From NCBI GenBank assembly GCA_021790075.1, contig JAJYIN010000090.1, positions 1-8,080 on the forward strand: a stretch of 8,080 nt of DNA, written 5' to 3'. Shown piece by piece: positions 6,664-8,080 of this stretch. The notes under the pieces are model-generated. The model worked only from the letters and a program-made list of their open reading frames with translations. It ran no database searches and had not been told where the DNA came from. Origin of the DNA: Actinomycetes bacterium (GTDB lineage: Bacteria; Actinomycetota; Thermoleophilia; BMS3ABIN01). How positions within the stretch are numbered: position 1 is the stretch's first letter; each line of letters starts with the position of its first letter. Both the position numbers and the translations under genes were made by a program.

Positions 6664-6667
<4 letters not shown>
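5237..6667 (+). CDS. selA: L-seryl-tRNA(Sec) selenium transferase (selenocysteine synthase)
   Basis: The 476-residue protein matches SelA throughout. It has an N-terminal helical domain (SLRDIPSVEELLE), INATGVVVHTNLGRS near residues 95-108, VNNNAAAVLLAL near 160, SRGELIEIGGSFRIP, EVGTTNKTK, VHSSNYKVVGF, DLGSGAL, and the PLP-binding lysine K303 in FSGDKLLGGPQAG. The C-terminal PPVIGRIHKDRLLLDVRT is also typical. SelA is a PLP enzyme that converts seryl-tRNA(Sec) to selenocysteinyl-tRNA(Sec) using selenophosphate from SelD. Its length is normal (about 460-475). The start is TTG with GGGGG at 5225-5229, 7 nt upstream; no ATG occurs in the N-terminal part. The 14 residues before the conserved SLRDIPSV are basic and probably non-conserved. 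The 3' end overlaps selB by 4 nt. Confidence 0.96.

Positions 6668-8080
<1,413 letters not shown>

Overview
The window comes from a high-GC bacterial chromosome. Three of the six genes start with GTG or TTG by the reading here, and several others could. An actinobacterial or deeply branching Gram-positive-like host is a reasonable guess, from the high GC, the actinobacterial-style MG2/Ig-like exported protein and the selAB pair. Nothing here fixes the taxon: there is no rRNA, no tRNA and no lineage marker. No mobile element, CRISPR array or long repeat was seen. The window reads as ordinary core/accessory chromosome with tightly packed operons.

Left part (1-1338). A minus-strand gene runs off the left edge. 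It encodes the signal peptide and first beta-rich domain of an exported protein. A gap of about 130 bp separates it from a divergent plus-strand gene for a trehalose-6-phosphate phosphatase-type HAD enzyme (otsB-like), which stands without an otsA partner in view.

Middle part (1375-4803, minus strand). A two-gene operon is transcribed towards otsB. Its first gene encodes a large fusion: a PHP-type metallohydrolase, a helical middle region of unknown role and a GT4 glycosyltransferase. Its second gene, 18 bp downstream and in the same reading frame, encodes a PIG-L/LmbE-type zinc de-N-acetylase. Together they bring glycosyl transfer, a possible phosphoester hydrolysis and a de-N-acetylation into one transcription unit. 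This is the same set of chemistries as the early steps of mycothiol synthesis, although the glycosyltransferase does not carry the MshA signature.

Right part (about 4969-8080, plus strand). A clear sigma70-like promoter with a perfect inverted repeat in its spacer drives a three-gene operon: a 68-residue helical protein of unknown function, selA (selenocysteine synthase) and selB (selenocysteine-specific elongation factor, cut by the right edge). selA and selB overlap by 4 nt (GTGA). The small gene ends in an in-frame UGA only 3 nt before the selA TTG start, and a GC-rich hairpin covers that start. The organism therefore very likely decodes UGA as selenocysteine. selC, selD and the selenoproteins must lie elsewhere.
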